Assembly (NCBI GenBank): GCA_018873245.2
Contig: JAEMBT020000006.1
Coordinates: forward strand, 1,491,855 to 1,555,854
Length of the DNA stretch: 64,000 bases
DNA from: Archegozetes longisetosus
Taxonomy: Eukaryota; Arthropoda; Arachnida; Sarcoptiformes; Trhypochthoniidae
Direction of reading: 5' to 3'
Shown here: one piece after another, positions 10,516 to 22,304 of the stretch
Numbering within the stretch: position 1 is the stretch's first letter
Layout of the letters: each line of letters starts with the position of its first letter
Translations under genes and position numbers: made by a program
The notes under the pieces: model-generated
Seen by the model: only the letters and a program-made list of their open reading frames with translations
The model's database searches: none
Told to the model about the DNA's origin: nothing

Positions 10516-12177
10516 TTAAGAGATCCGATGCGATAGCAAAGAATTTACTCTAGTTTTTACGATAGAGTAAACAAATGATGCACTTTTACTAAGCATATAC
10601 CTGTTTTCGTCTATATTAAACATTTTTCGGAAAACAACTCCCAAACTATAGACATCAGCTTTTGTATCATATTTTCTAGATTTTTCTTCTTCTGGAACCA
10701 TAAATTGAACATCTCCTGTGTTTACTGTGTGTGATTCATCTTCTAAGTGATGAAAAGCTACTTCACCGAAGTCTACGATTTGGATAATACCATTTTTAAG
10801 TAAAATGTTGGATGGTTTCAAGTCAAGATGAATTAACGGAGGTTTGAATTGATGTAATTAACGCTTCTCAGTATATCAAAGAAAAGCTGACACATAAAAT
10901 AATACCCAAAAGGAGTCAACATTTTTTCTTCGTCTATTTCTAGTGTGTATTTAAACAAATGAGTCTTTCATTATTTGATCTATTATATCTTCTAATATTG
11001 TATCACATGATTCCATTTGAATGCAAAACACTACGTTATTGTTTTGGTTCTCAAACCAAAAATCAAAGCATTTTACAATGCGTTGTCCAGTTTAGTAACG
11101 CGATGACATATCTCAGGCTCACTGAAGCATTTCCAAATATTTATCCACAATTTGTTCCCTTTGATAGCAAAAACCTCATTATTTAAACGACTGCTTGCTC
11201 TCCAAACAATTCCAAACAATCCTTCTGCTCTTTTTTTCTCGAAATCTCTATCGAGTTTACCATCCTTCATAAAAGGATAAAAAATCTGTGACTTCCTTCA
11301 AACTCATGAAGCGTTATAGCACAATAATTTAGGAAAATGTTAACCAGTGATCGAAATATAGTTTCCCTAGGAGTTTTAATAATTTTAATTCCACATTCGA
11401 CCCAAATATAAAATTTATCTTCTTTTAAAAGTCCGACTGAAATACTACGTGAAAAGTGTGATTTGATATCTATAAGTTCACTACTTCCAATTTGTAGGTT
11501 TAATTTGTCAGTTGCATTGATTAAGTTCTCGTGAACACCTGAATTCTGAGTCTCTAACTGCCCAAATTTATTACTTCCAAACACGTAAATATCACCTTTA
11601 TCTGAAAACAATAGACTATGGCTTCTACCGCAACTTATCTTCTTAAATGTGACATGAGTTCCGTCATTATTTTCAACGATTAACTTTTCAGGCTTTCTTA
11701 AAATCGTATGATCATGGTTAAAACCTCTTTATCACTATTGAAACTCCAACTGTAGACATAACCTTTGGCTGTGCGAACCATCGAATGATAAAAACCACAT
11801 GAAATCTCCACAACTTCGTCTTCGTTGTCAATTATGTCACCAACTTCTATAGTTGTAAACTGATGTTTATCATTGATATTGTTCCTAACTGTCCGTATCT
11901 ATTACTACCCAACCATAAACTTTGTTGTTTTCTGTTAATACTAATGTGCGATAAGCACCACGACTATCTTTTATTTTTACTCCTTTAAAGGTTTCAACCA
12001 TAACAGGCTTAAAAAAATTGAGACCAAAGAAACTCTCCGGATTGGCCATAGGGTGGTTCAAGCGTATCTTCATTCTCAATCTGGAAACTATGACCCCAGA
12101 AATAAACTCAATTTTCTGTAACTGCAAAGACCTGATTCTCATTGTCCACAAGATTTATTACTTTTTCGCCAGACATG
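10516..12177 (-). pseudogene. RCC1-repeat plus eIF2alpha-kinase-like fusion, copy A (broken)
   Basis: Reading leftwards from an ATG near 12177 (MSGEKVINLVDNENQVFAVT), RCC1-like blades appear as VYFWGHSFQIENED, VLTENNKVYGW, CGFYHSMVRTAKGYVYSW and ISCGRSHSLLFSDKGDIYVF then GSNKFGQL. A protein-kinase domain follows: FEKKRAEGLFGIVWRASSRL...EVFAIKG (11270-11080), a hinge reading IQMESCDTILEDIIDQI (about 11000), catalytic loop HLDLKPSNILL, DFGEVAFH, VPEEEKSRKYDTKADVYSLG. The hinge and HLDLKPSN resemble eIF2alpha kinases (PEK family). Lesions are an in-frame TGA near 12117 (TEN*VYFWG) and several one-base frameshifts (near 11905, 11725, 11085, 10960 and 10840). Catalytic Lys, HxD and DFG are readable across frames. 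Copy B runs divergently at 13539. Known animal NEK8/9 kinases have the reverse domain order. Confidence 0.7.
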
Positions 12178-13538
12178 CTGTTTACTTTTATTAGTTCAAT
12201 CAATTGTTCGATTCGTTGCAAACTCTTACAATTCGTTATCTCGAAAATTGAATTTTATCTTATTGAATTCATAAAATTGGTCATCTTTTGTTACTATAAT
12301 TATTGCCATATCACAAAGGTATATTTAACTTTATCGGCGAAATGTGAAATCAATTTATTGCAAAGTCTGTGATTGTAAATCAAGGAATTTTTTGTATTAA
12401 TTGACATATTTAGATTAACCACAAAATAAAAATCAGTGTTAGGATAAGAAATTTGTTTTTACCAAAATTTTCTGAGTAATAATTCAATGTCTACTTATGA
12501 ATAGATTTGTATGAAATTGATAATATTTATTTCGTAAATCAAATTTTATCAATTTTTTCTAAATAAGTTTTGATTGAGTTCTGTTCAGTATATTGAAACT
12601 TATTTTTGATGATAGTTATAGAGAAACTCAAGTAAAACTACTTATCCTGTCAATAATTATGGTTGAAGTTACACGTATTACAATACTCAACATATATGCA
12701 CACACATGTAAATAGTTCAATTATGTGAGTTATCGACTAAGAATTGAGCTGTTATGTAAAACTAAGAAGGGAATCATCCTGATTGTCCGCTTAATACTGA
12801 TTTCTAATTTGATTGTAAAGTTTGAATAAACCGAGTTTCAAAATTCGTAAATTATTGAGCAAGTGACCTTTATCATTAATTTATTTGACTTAGTTTCACA
12901 AACTTTAAAATTTTATTCTAGTACTTATTATTGCTATCTATTTCAATTGAAGCAATAGTTTGATATGATAAATTGAATATTTCGTACTAAAATTTACAGC
13001 CTTGTGATAAATTTAGTAGAATTTAAAAGACCAGTTTATTTGATCAATAATTAGAACGTTAACAATTTTCGATTACAATAACTAGAATCGGAATAAAACG
13101 TTGCAGTTTCCGGAACTAAACGGAATAGGCTAATAATTTAAAGATCAAAGGTCACTGGAGTTAAAATTCCTAAATATTGATATTCGTATTTTGTAACTTT
13201 ACAATTAAACAAATTAGAAATTAGTACCGGATGGACAATCGGGTTCATCCCACTAAGCTAGAGATGTGATAAACTCGACAAGATGTGTGCATGAATACGT
13301 AGTGCTCATTTTACGAAAGCACTACTTATAAATTCAATCTTATCATGCATAAGATTTGATAGTTACTAAGTTTGCTATTAATTTCAGGTAAATATTATTG
13401 GCAGCCATAAGTAACTTCCTAAAAGTTATTGAATCAAAATTTCTTTTAAAATCAAGTGAAAGAATATTTAAGTTTGTCTAAATAATTCGAATAAAGTTTG
13501 TGTAATTTATGTAATTTCAAATTCTGTACGCAGATTCG
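12178..13538. other. Spacer between the two divergent RCC1-kinase copies
   Basis: About 1.4 kb, AT-rich, between the head-to-head starts. No coding frame supported. If the copies were ever active, it would hold a bidirectional promoter region. Confidence 0.4.
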
Positions 13539-14875
13539 ATGGCAAATACTTTCGAAGATAGATTTTCCTATCACTTGATTGACTACTTTACTGGAAATTT
13601 GAAATTAACTTATATTACTGATAGAGAGGTTTTAATTGTAACAAAAGAGGACATTACAGAATCAAAAATTTCGCTGAAGGAATGATTGGATTCAATGATT
13701 TGCAAAGAGCTTTCTAATAAAAAAGTGATAGATTTTGCTCATGGATTTATTCATGTAATTGCACTCACCTTCGATCAAAAAGTTTTTTTGTTAGGATGGC
13801 AATAGTTTTGGTCAACTTGGTAACGGATCACAAGCTGGACCAGCACCAGAATATTTCGAACCGAAAGTAAATGAAATTTTGAGTGATTTACAAATCAATC
13901 AAATTTGTTATGGTGGTTATCATTTGTTAGGACTTACAAAAGATGGCGATGTATATGATTGGGTAAGAATGATTGCAGACAAATAGGCTACGGTAGAGGT
14001 GGAAAAGGGGAATGTCAGTTAACATCATATAAAGTGAAGGGATTCGATGAAATAGTGAAAGCTATATCGTGTGGTGTTGCGTTTTCAATGGCTCTAACAG
14101 TGAGTAATCGTGTTTTTATTTGGGGTAATTATATGGGTGAAAATCTGAATTTACCAAGACATCTAATTGTAGATGCCATAATAAGTAAAATAAGTTGCGG
14201 ATTTAACCACTGTTTATTATTATCTATTGATGGAGACGTCTATGCATTCATAGATAACAAATACGACAATTGGGTTATGAGGACAACTATAGTCAACTTT
14301 TGCCCATGAAACTGAATTCAGAATCGAGATTCAAAGATGTAGCAACGCATTCCTTGAGTAATAATTCGGCTGCGCAATCGGAAAACAGTATATTTTACAT
14401 TTGGGGCGAATGTGTCGATGAAATGATAGCTTTTCCTAAAGAATAAACTCACACATCATTTGATGATATTTTTCTCGAATATTATCACATCACTTATAGG
14501 GCATTCAAAGGAGAATCCCGTTTCAATTTAAAGGACAACTTCATTTTGAATGAGAAATGTTCGAGAAATTTTACGGGAGAGGAATGTATGGAATTGTATG
14601 TAAGGCCCAAATGAGTAATGATGTGATATATGCTGTCAAAAAATGAATTTTAAAACTGAATTGAATCCTGAGCTCAATAAACAATATATCTTCTTATGTA
14701 TTAATAAACTTAGAAGTGAATTGATTAATGAATATCTCGACATTTGGTTTGAAGATTATATCAAAGAATCAAATAAAATGCTTCGACTTGATATTAAAAT
14801 AGATTTATGTGACACAACATTGAAGCGTATAATTGACGAAATTAAATACAATTCAAAGGAGGAGGGGAAACTTTG
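13539..14875 (+). pseudogene. RCC1-repeat plus eIF2alpha-kinase-like fusion, copy B (broken)
   Basis: ATG at 13539 (MANTFEDRFSYHLIDYFTGN) lies just after a splice-acceptor-like tacgcag. RCC1 blades follow: KKVIDFAHGFIHVIALTFDQ, GNSFGQLGNGSQAG, ICYGGYHLLGLTKDGDVYDW, ISCGVAFSMALTVSNRVFIW then GNY, ISCGFNHCLLLSIDGDVYAF. The opening is RCBTB-like. A kinase N-lobe begins near 14555 (FEKFYGRGMYGIVCKAQMSN then VIYAVKK), followed by an alpha-C/hinge segment LDIWFEDYIKESNKML, LDIKIDLCDTTLKRIIDEI. This matches the copy A hinge and eIF2alpha kinases. The frame ends at 14875, before the catalytic loop. Lesions are an in-frame TGA near 13682 and one-base losses at G or T runs near 13790, 13960, 14275 and 14645. 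It is truncated relative to copy A. Confidence 0.7.
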
Positions 14876-15103
14876 ACTTGTAACTGGGCGAGGCGATTTG
14901 AGTTTACCAATACAACCCCCTTGGATGGTCTCATGATATGACAAAATATTAAATCCTAATTATGTATAATACGTATAAATATTTTGTATATATATTATCC
15001 AAAATTACATAAATTTTTGTTACAGTTTGTAATTCATTAAACATATATGTGTAGTTATATTGTTTATTAACATTTACTATAGGATTCTTCATAGCGATTA
15101 GAA

Positions 15104-15345
15104 AGCAGTAAATGAAGGCGTTTTTACTAAACCCAATTGTTTTGGCGGTAAAGAGCATAATTTACCAATTGATATGCAAACTATTAATGCTTTCAGAGAA
15201 ATCTATTGAGAAAATATCATTGAGTCAGACAAAGATTTTAAAAATTTATTAGAAGTTATGCCTGTAATTGTCAAGCCTTTAATACTACAACAGGCTAAAC
15301 AACTTTTCATCCAGATAATCGACACAATAAACAATTATTCTGGAT
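15104..15345 (+). pseudogene. Unidentified coding-like fragment
   Basis: The frame reads AVNEGVFTKPNCFGGKEHNL, PIDMQTINAFREIY, an in-frame TGA, then ENIIESDKDFKNLLEVMPVI and VKPLILQQAKQLFIQIIDTI, ending NNYSG and TAA. A stretch of about 80 codons with one stop and this composition looks protein-derived. It could be the 3' end of RCC1-kinase copy B or another gene. I do not recognise a domain. Confidence 0.3.
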
Positions 15346-15677
15346 AACTTAAAAATTTTGATCACTTGAACTAATATTTAAATAAAAAAATTATTTAGAT
15401 TTTATTTAGTTGATTAAGATTTATTCTTTTTAAATATAACTTTTATTATAATAAATCTATAAGGAGTTTCATATAGTTTTCAGAAATTCTTTCATATTGT
15501 AATCTTTTGATTGATATTGTTACAAAAATATTCATAATATATTATCCCTTAATACCATTCCCAATGCAGTTTGTATTGATTAATATATAATTATTGTAAT
15601 TTTAAGATCAACTCAAATAACGTATGTTGATCGAAAATCAAATCTATTAAAGATTATATTTTTCGTGATTCCAGATT

Positions 15678-15785
15678 TCATGGTAAGTATTGATTAATAA
15701 GTTCAGCGAGTTTATCAATATTATTGAATAATACTTCATCCGAGCTTACGTTCATTACTTCTATCCTTAAATTTTTATCCAAGTC
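15678..15785 (-). pseudogene. FAS exon 14: thioesterase C-terminus
   Basis: Acceptor attttag|gacttg. Reads DLDKNLRIEVMNVSSDEVLF, NNIDKLAELINQYLP and TGA. Family proteins end with a similar short helix after the last strand, so this is the natural stop. Confidence 0.8.
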
Positions 15786-15943
15786 CTAAAATCAATTGTA
15801 AAAGATCAGTGACTTATTTTAAAGTAATTTTTTAAACTACAGTAATAACTTGATATAGCGAGTAACCGACAATTAACATTCAATATAACGATGATTTACT
15901 AGGAGAAGGTTCACTATATAGAGTTGTTACTGTATTTTCATAC

Positions 15944-16996
15944 CATTATTTGCAAATTATACGATTTGTTGATTCTGTCGATAATGTTTGAATCACAATC
16001 ATTCGATCCTTTGCTTGGTTTAATAATGAATAGCTTTCCGGTAATTTTTGTGCGCTTCTTCATGTAGTTCTTAAACTTATTGAAATTTTTCTGAATTTTA
16101 ACTCTATAATTGTAAACCAATTTTCCCCTTTCAAGACTGTTCTTGAGAATTTCTTCCATATCTCCTCCAACCAAATCCTTGTCACCAAATTCCTGCATCT
16201 CGATTACAGCTTTTTTTATTTTCTCGTCAACAGTTTTGATTTCACTCAGATCTCTAACGAATCGATCTCTGAAACTTTCAGGAATGATATGTTGAACGAA
16301 ATTCTGTATGTACTCAAACAATTCTTCATCGGTTATAGAGTTCTTATTAATAGATGAATTTGATATCAAATCAATGACCACTGCCCTGCCAATCGGTGCT
16401 TTCTTTAAGATTTTTGTTGTTATCAAAGCACCAAAAGAATGTCCAATGATATCATAGTTACCATTTGGTCATAGCTTTTTAAGCAAATCCATAAAATAAA
16501 CACTGACTTGTTTCATATTTTTCAAACCATCCATATCTCGTGTCCAATTGAGACCAATTACAGGTCTATTAATTTTTTTCGCCAACTCTTCAAAAGAAGA
16601 GAATATTCCTTCGACTGGAGGCAAAATATAGATCGGACTTCCGTTTTGTGCATTATTCAGTTTGGTGTGTGTTTCTGAAGGTATTATGAATTTAGCCAAT
16701 TTTACTTTTGCTGTCTTGAAATCCTTTGCGATCATATTGATTTTCTCTATGTTTCTAGACCGAAAATCATTCATCTGTTTTACGGTTATTTTCTTTATCT
16801 GATTCAGAGTCAGTTTAATCCCGTATTCACATTCTAAGTTTTGCTGTAACTCAACCGCTAACAAAGATTCGATCCCTAACTCTCCTAGAGTTGTGTAGTT
16901 TGGCAAAGTCTTTGGGTCGACACCCAAATCGGACCATAATTGGTTAACAAGTCTCTCTTCCAAAGAACAAGCTGTTGTTTCTCTATCACCTATTAC
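15944..16996 (-). pseudogene. FAS exon 13: acyl carrier protein and thioesterase, stop codon
   Basis: Acceptor aatcag|gtaata. ACP: TLGELGIESLLAVELQQNLE with the phosphopantetheine Ser in ESL. Thioesterase: NGSPIYILPPVEGIFSSFEE, GLNWTRDMDG, MDLLKKL, an in-frame TGA near 16470, then PNGNYDIIGHSFGALITTKI with nucleophile Ser. The frame is otherwise open to ITGKLFIIKPSKGS and donor atg|gtatga. Confidence 0.92.
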
Positions 16997-17439
16997 CTGA
17001 TTTGAAATAAGTTAAATCAATAGATGAATAAATTATCTTATTACTTGTGAGTGTTGTTTACTTTAATTTTCATGTTCATCATTGATGCTAAAAATGAGAA
17101 CTAATCGAAAATTATTTTAAAAGTTGAGTTAATTTTCGTCAACATATAAGCTCTATAATTAAAATACGAGGATTTTGAGAGTTAATAACGTTTTTGTTGC
17201 ACAATTCATGTTTGTAAATTATTCTTTATATAGAGTTAAAGATAAAGAATGAAGTTTTCATATTAGCTGAAAAAGATGGAGTTTTTGTATTAGCTATGGA
17301 TGCAACGAACAATAATTTAGAGCATACTTCTGAGAAAAAAGATAAGTAATTTGGTCCATTTGATTCATTCTCATCGAAATGGGTTAAAAGCTATTTTTGT
17401 AAAACTTTTAATTGATTATAAAATGAGTAGAAGCTAAAC

Positions 17440-17545
17440 CTTTTAAAGTTAACTATAAAATTTTAGTTAACTTCAATCTCTTTTTAGTTAAAGTTAAAGT
17501 TAAAGTTAACTTTAACTAAAATTAAAGAAAACTAAAATAAAGATG
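17440..17545. repeat. Palindromic TTAAAG-type repeat in FAS intron 12
   Basis: A run of gttaaagttaaagttaaagtt is followed by aactttaactaaaattaaag, forming a near-perfect hairpin, with related ttttagttaac and actaaaa scraps out to 17880. Confidence 0.6.
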
Positions 17546-18028
17546 AAAAACTTAAATTATTTCAGTTTTTAAACCTGCTTTTGCAAGCGAAGATTACAAG
17601 GTTTCTCAAAAACATTTCCAGGAACAGATTACAGGGAACACATTCCATTAATTGGATTAAAATTGAACACTCAATCTTATAATTCCGTTCTTATGCTTTT
17701 ACAATCTATTGACAGAAAATTAACGTTTATTTATAATAAACATCTCAGCAATTTATAGTGTGTAATAAATTGATTAAAACTTAAAAACTGAAATAAAAAC
17801 TTAAATTTTAACTAAAATGAATTATATCTTGATAAATAACTTTAACTAAAACCAAAATTAATCAAAAAATTTAGAACTTAAAAGGTCTAGTAGAAACCAA
17901 TATGTTCATATCTAAGGTTCGCTTAGCAGTCGATGCATTTATCGAGTTGTTTAGAAATCATTTTCTTATTTTACTTAATTACAAACAATAATTAAACTTT
18001 AAAACTGAGAATCTGCTACTTTACTTAC

Positions 18029-19371
18029 TATACTGGAAAGTATTGAATGTGGAGATTCAAGAAACTTATCCATAACATCCAAGCAAGATAGAATTCGTTG
18101 TTTCACAATACCAACCATTGATGAGACTTCTCTATCCGCCAGTATTCCGACGTCATCGATTGGTCCCCATTGTATGGCCAAACCATGCAATCCGTCTTTT
18201 CTTCTCATTTCACAAATACGCTCCATAACAGAGTTGGCATATCCATAGTTTATGTGTCCAGCATTTCCACGACCACAGCTCACAGATGAAAAACCAACAA
18301 AATAGTCTATGTGTGGATATAAATTGCGCGTCAATTTATCCAAATTAGCGAAAGTATTGATTTTTGATTCACAGGTCTGTGCAAATGTTTCTGTTGTTAG
18401 GTTTTCATAGAAAGCGTCATTCAGTACTACAGCTAAATGGAAAATACCACCAATTGTTCCCAAACCACTGGCTTGTTCGAGAAGAAGTTTTGAACCTTGT
18501 TCGGTAGTTGAGTCATGTGTAGAAACTATGATTTCTGTTTTTAACATTCCATTCATTGTTCCGACTTGTTCTATTCTTTTGATAAAAAATTTCTGATAAT
18601 TAGATCTGATTCCAACCCTTGAGGTCAAAACAATGTTTCTGGCACCGTGAAAAATCATCCATTGAGCCAACTCAAGTCCCATGCCACCCAATCCTCCAGT
18701 AATGATATAAACTTTTTGTGGATTGAAGAATGTCTTTAGAGTAGCATTTAGTTTGGCTGTAGGACTGAATTGAAGTGATGGTGTTCTAACTTGTTCTTCT
18801 TCTCTAATTTTGATCACGATTTTGCCCATGTGTTTTCCAGTTAACATATACCTAAAGGCTTGATCGACTTCTGTTGGTCCAAAAACATTTATGGGTTTCA
18901 CAGGTTTTACACAACCATTTCTGGAATTCTCATGAAGCCAATCGAAAAACATTTTTAGTCCGTCCAGAATCAAATACCAAAGATTTACCATATTAACAGA
19001 AATGAAGGATATATTCCTTGAGAATACGGACATTCCTAATTTATTACTCATCTGTATATCAAATTTTCCAATTTCAACAAATCTTCCGTTGACAGCAACG
19101 CACCGAAAACATGCCTGTAGTTTTTCTTCAGACAAAGAATTGAGCACCAAATCTACCCCCTTTCCTGAAGTCATTGACATAATTTGATTCTCAAACTGAA
19201 TATCGCGTGAACTGAATATATGATCTTCAGGTATATTGTATTCTTCTATTAGAAATCGTTTCTTCTTTTCGTTGCCAACTGTTACAAAAATGTTGCAATT
19301 ATAATACTGACAAACTGTAATCGCCGCTTGTCCAACACCGCCAGCACCAGAATGAATAAGAATACTTTCAT
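18029..19371 (-). pseudogene. FAS exon 12: enoyl reductase cofactor site and ketoreductase
   Basis: Acceptor gattag|atgaaa, donor ata|gtaagt. Reads ESILIHSGAGGVGQAAITVC (ER NADPH loop), MSMTSGKGVDLVLNSLSEEK, then VYIITGGLGGMGLELAQWMI (KR cofactor loop) and FSSVSCGRGNAGHINYGYAN with KR Ser and Tyr. Fully open over 1.3 kb. Confidence 0.94.
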
Positions 19372-19632
19372 CTAATCATAGAACAAAAATAAATCAAAAC
19401 TTTAAATAAAGGTCGAAACATATTTCAAAAACCCTGTAAAATTCACGATAGAATTTTATGTTGAATTTATTCCTTATTCTACAAAATAACTGAATTTTAA
19501 TATTTCAATTGTTTTCAACTGATAGGAAAATTATCTTTATTTCAGAAAAATGAATTGTATTCTGTCATACTTTTGTTTAGTTGAGCCCTATCGATGAGAC
19601 CATACCAAACTGTACAATAGGTTGGCATAATA

Positions 19633-20542
19633 AGCCTTGGCTAGAGAAATCTGCACAAAATTTAAGACGCAATTTCTTAACCAAATATAGTTGATTCGAT
19701 TAAATTTTGTTTTTACTTTGAAAGAATAGTTATTAGGTAACAAAACATTGCAATTATTAGTTTATAATAATTTATAATAAGAAAGATGTCCTCCTCTAAA
19801 GAGCTTGAGGCTAGGAAAAGGATTGGCGCTTTTATTGAAAACCCGAATATGAAAACTTGCGATATCGTAAGACATTATGAACTGGAGGGCATCCCTCGCC
19901 GTACAGTATATTCAATTATCCAAAGATTCATAAGGGGTCAGAGTGCCGATCGGACTCCAGGTCCGAGAAAAACCGAGAAATTAACCGAAAAACTAAAGAC
20001 AAAATAATTGATTCGCGGTAATGTGATCACTGCAGAAGTCTATATTCGGGAATGTTTACCACTTCTGAAAGATTTTATCGATAAGTACCATTCAGACGAT
20101 AAATATGTTTTCTGGCCCGATTTGGCTACTTCTCATTACGCCAAAACCACTCAAGAAGTTTACCAAAGAGTTGGAATCAAAGTTGTCCCAAAGAGATCAG
20201 TCCTCTAAATGTCCCCAACTCCACCCAATTGAAAGATTTTGGGCAAATTTGGGTAAACAAATTTATGAAAATGGGTGGACAACAGATGTAAATCCTAAAC
20301 TAATTCGAAGAATCAAAACAATAATACGTAAAAGATCTGAAAATCTGTGCCAAAACCTTATGAGAGGTGTTAAGACTAAGGTCCGCAAAGCAGCGGACAA
20401 AGGAGTACTATCTGTCTTCAATTGATATCAATTTAAACTTCATATAATGTATTTTCATTTAATAAATTTCTGTTCAATTTCGGTGAAATTTTGATTAATA
20501 ATTATTAAAATGATTTTTGTGCAGATTTCTCTAGCCAAGGCT
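19633..20542 (+). mobile_element. Tc1/mariner-superfamily element inside FAS exon 11
   Basis: A 910-bp element with 28-bp perfect terminal inverted repeats (19633-19660 and 20515-20542, starting agccttggctagagaaatct), flanked by TA on both sides (19631-19632, 20543-20544), the classical TA target duplication. It lies opposite in orientation to the host gene. Perfect termini imply a recent insertion. Confidence 0.95.
19786..20424 (+). pseudogene. Internally deleted Tc1/mariner transposase
   Basis: The N-terminal part (19786-20007) starts MSSSKELEARKRIGAFIENP and carries a helix-turn-helix-like DIVRHYELEGIPRRTVYSII, then stops. A second part reads GNVITAEVYIRECLPLLKDF, YVFWPDLATSHYAKTTQEVY (second catalytic Asp region) and, after a one-base shift near 20195, CPQLHPIERFWANLG, the third acidic motif (Glu). 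The stretch holding the first catalytic Asp is missing between the two parts, so this is a non-autonomous derivative. It would need a full-length relative in the genome to move. Confidence 0.85.
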
Positions 20543-20894
20543 TAGTTACAGACTCTTCCATTGACCAGTTCTCGGGTATTTTGGTTATTAATTCCTCTCT
20601 AACATCAACGAATGTGGAGATACCGCGACCCCAACAAAATCCGAAAACTCTTTCTCCAGTATCAGTTCGACGGCCAGCAAAATCAGTGCCTATAAGACAA
20701 TCCGCAAAGCACTTTTCGACTCTTCCAACAATTCTTCCTAATATGGAAAATAAAAAACTGAAATTTTATTTCTATAGCTGAAATTGAATAATAAAAACGC
20801 AGCACAAAGATTAAGTTGATTTTCACTCAAGTTCAATTGATTTTTAGTACATTTATGAAAGATCTAGAGCGCATAAAATCTTGAGCTTACAACG

Positions 20895-21587
20895 GAACGT
20901 GCGATATTGATAAGCGAATCTCTATATTCCGACAGTTGTTAAAAAATGTTAGGCTCATAGGAAATACATTTATTTTATAATTGCATTCGAATGACCATTC
21001 CATCTTTAATTTAATTAATTAAAATTGAGGATAATTCATATAAGCATCGTTGTTTAACCATTGCAATAGTTCGGGAGTCTCATGCTTCAGATCTTGGCTT
21101 CGAATCCAAAGATAAACATTTTTTCATTCATTTTTGTGATTGAGCGAAAATTTGAATACATTTTTTACAGTTTCAAAACATGAACTTTGATTCGGTAGTG
21201 TAAATCGTCAAAAATATACCTTAGTCTAGATAATAGAAAATTTAACTATCATAAAAGTTAATTTAAAGTTCAAGTTTTAAAATTGTAAAAAGTATGCATA
21301 TAATTTGTCGACTGATCACTGATCACAAAAAATGTATTTAAAAAATAGTTAATCCCTGGATTTGAAGCCGGGATCTGAAGCATGAGACTCAAATTGTTGC
21401 AAAGCACTAATGGAGGGGATATGTTAAACAATGATGCTTATTTTCATATGAATTATCCTTAATTTTAATTGATTTAACGATGGAGTAGCTATTCTAATAC
21501 AATTATAAAATAAATCTATTACTTATGAGCCTAACATTTTTTATAAACTATCGGAATATAGTTTCAATTATCGATATCGCACGTTTC
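20895..21587. repeat. Inverted-repeat element with tRNA-like arms in FAS intron 10
   Basis: The left arm (20895-21110) is matched by the reverse complement of the right arm (21353-21587), roughly 80-85% by eye. Both arms contain caaaa-type spacing followed by gagtctcatgcttcagatc and a ggcttcgaatcca stretch, which resembles a tRNA anticodon arm with CAT and a polymerase III B box. It could be two head-to-head copies of a tRNA-derived SINE or a foldback MITE. No intact tRNA cloverleaf is claimed. Confidence 0.6.
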
Positions 21588-22304
21588 ATCGTTAGTATAA
21601 AAATTATGTACAGTCGGTCGAAAAAAGTTATGCGTAGATCCCGGATTAATCTCTGATGCGTTTGGATAAGACAAGAGGGACGAGACAGAAATTGAAACTA
21701 TAAGTTTATAGCGTCAAATTATGGCATTACTCAGTAGTTAAAAAGCATATGAGTAATAATATTATTCGTAGCTGAAGTCAATTTATTTGATATTCATAAG
21801 AAAAACAATAAGTCATAGAATGAAAGCTACTGATAAAATATATCAAACTAATTCAATCAAAATAGTTCAACAGTCAACTGTGATTCAGTTTAAATAATTT
21901 TAATGATAAGTTGGACTATCCTCTCGAGCTATCACTTCTTGTAACCGATATGGCATTGACTCAACTAACTTAATACAAAGATGAGTCAAATTGTATTTTA
22001 TCAAAGTTCTAAACTAATCTTTTAAGTATTCGTTTATCGATTAATATCATTAAACGTAATGAGATACTGAATATCAGATCTCAATGAGTTGTTGAGCCCT
22101 TAGGTTTATCAACTCTTCTGCATCTTTTTAGTGATGACAAATACATAACTTTTATCTGTCGACGGTACAGCATATTACACATTTCGATTTAAGTATTGTT
22201 ACGCTTTAGAATTTAATTTAGATTCATCTGAAATTGAAACTCAGTTTTCTATAGATATCTTAATAACAACAAAATATCTTAATATGATTTGATTATTTGT
22301 TTAC

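Larger units (their letters stand above)
19571..20737 (-). pseudogene. FAS exon 11: enoyl reductase, split by a transposon
   Basis: Acceptor atattag|gaagaa. Reads GRIVGRVEKCFADCLIGTDF, AGRRTDTGERVFGFCWGRGI, PENWSMEESVT, is interrupted by the Tc1/mariner-like element (19633-20542), and resumes IMPTYCTVWYGLIDRAQLNK to donor a|gtatga. Without the element and one TA, the exon is 255 nt with perfect phase, showing that insertion was the only lesion here. Confidence 0.95.
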
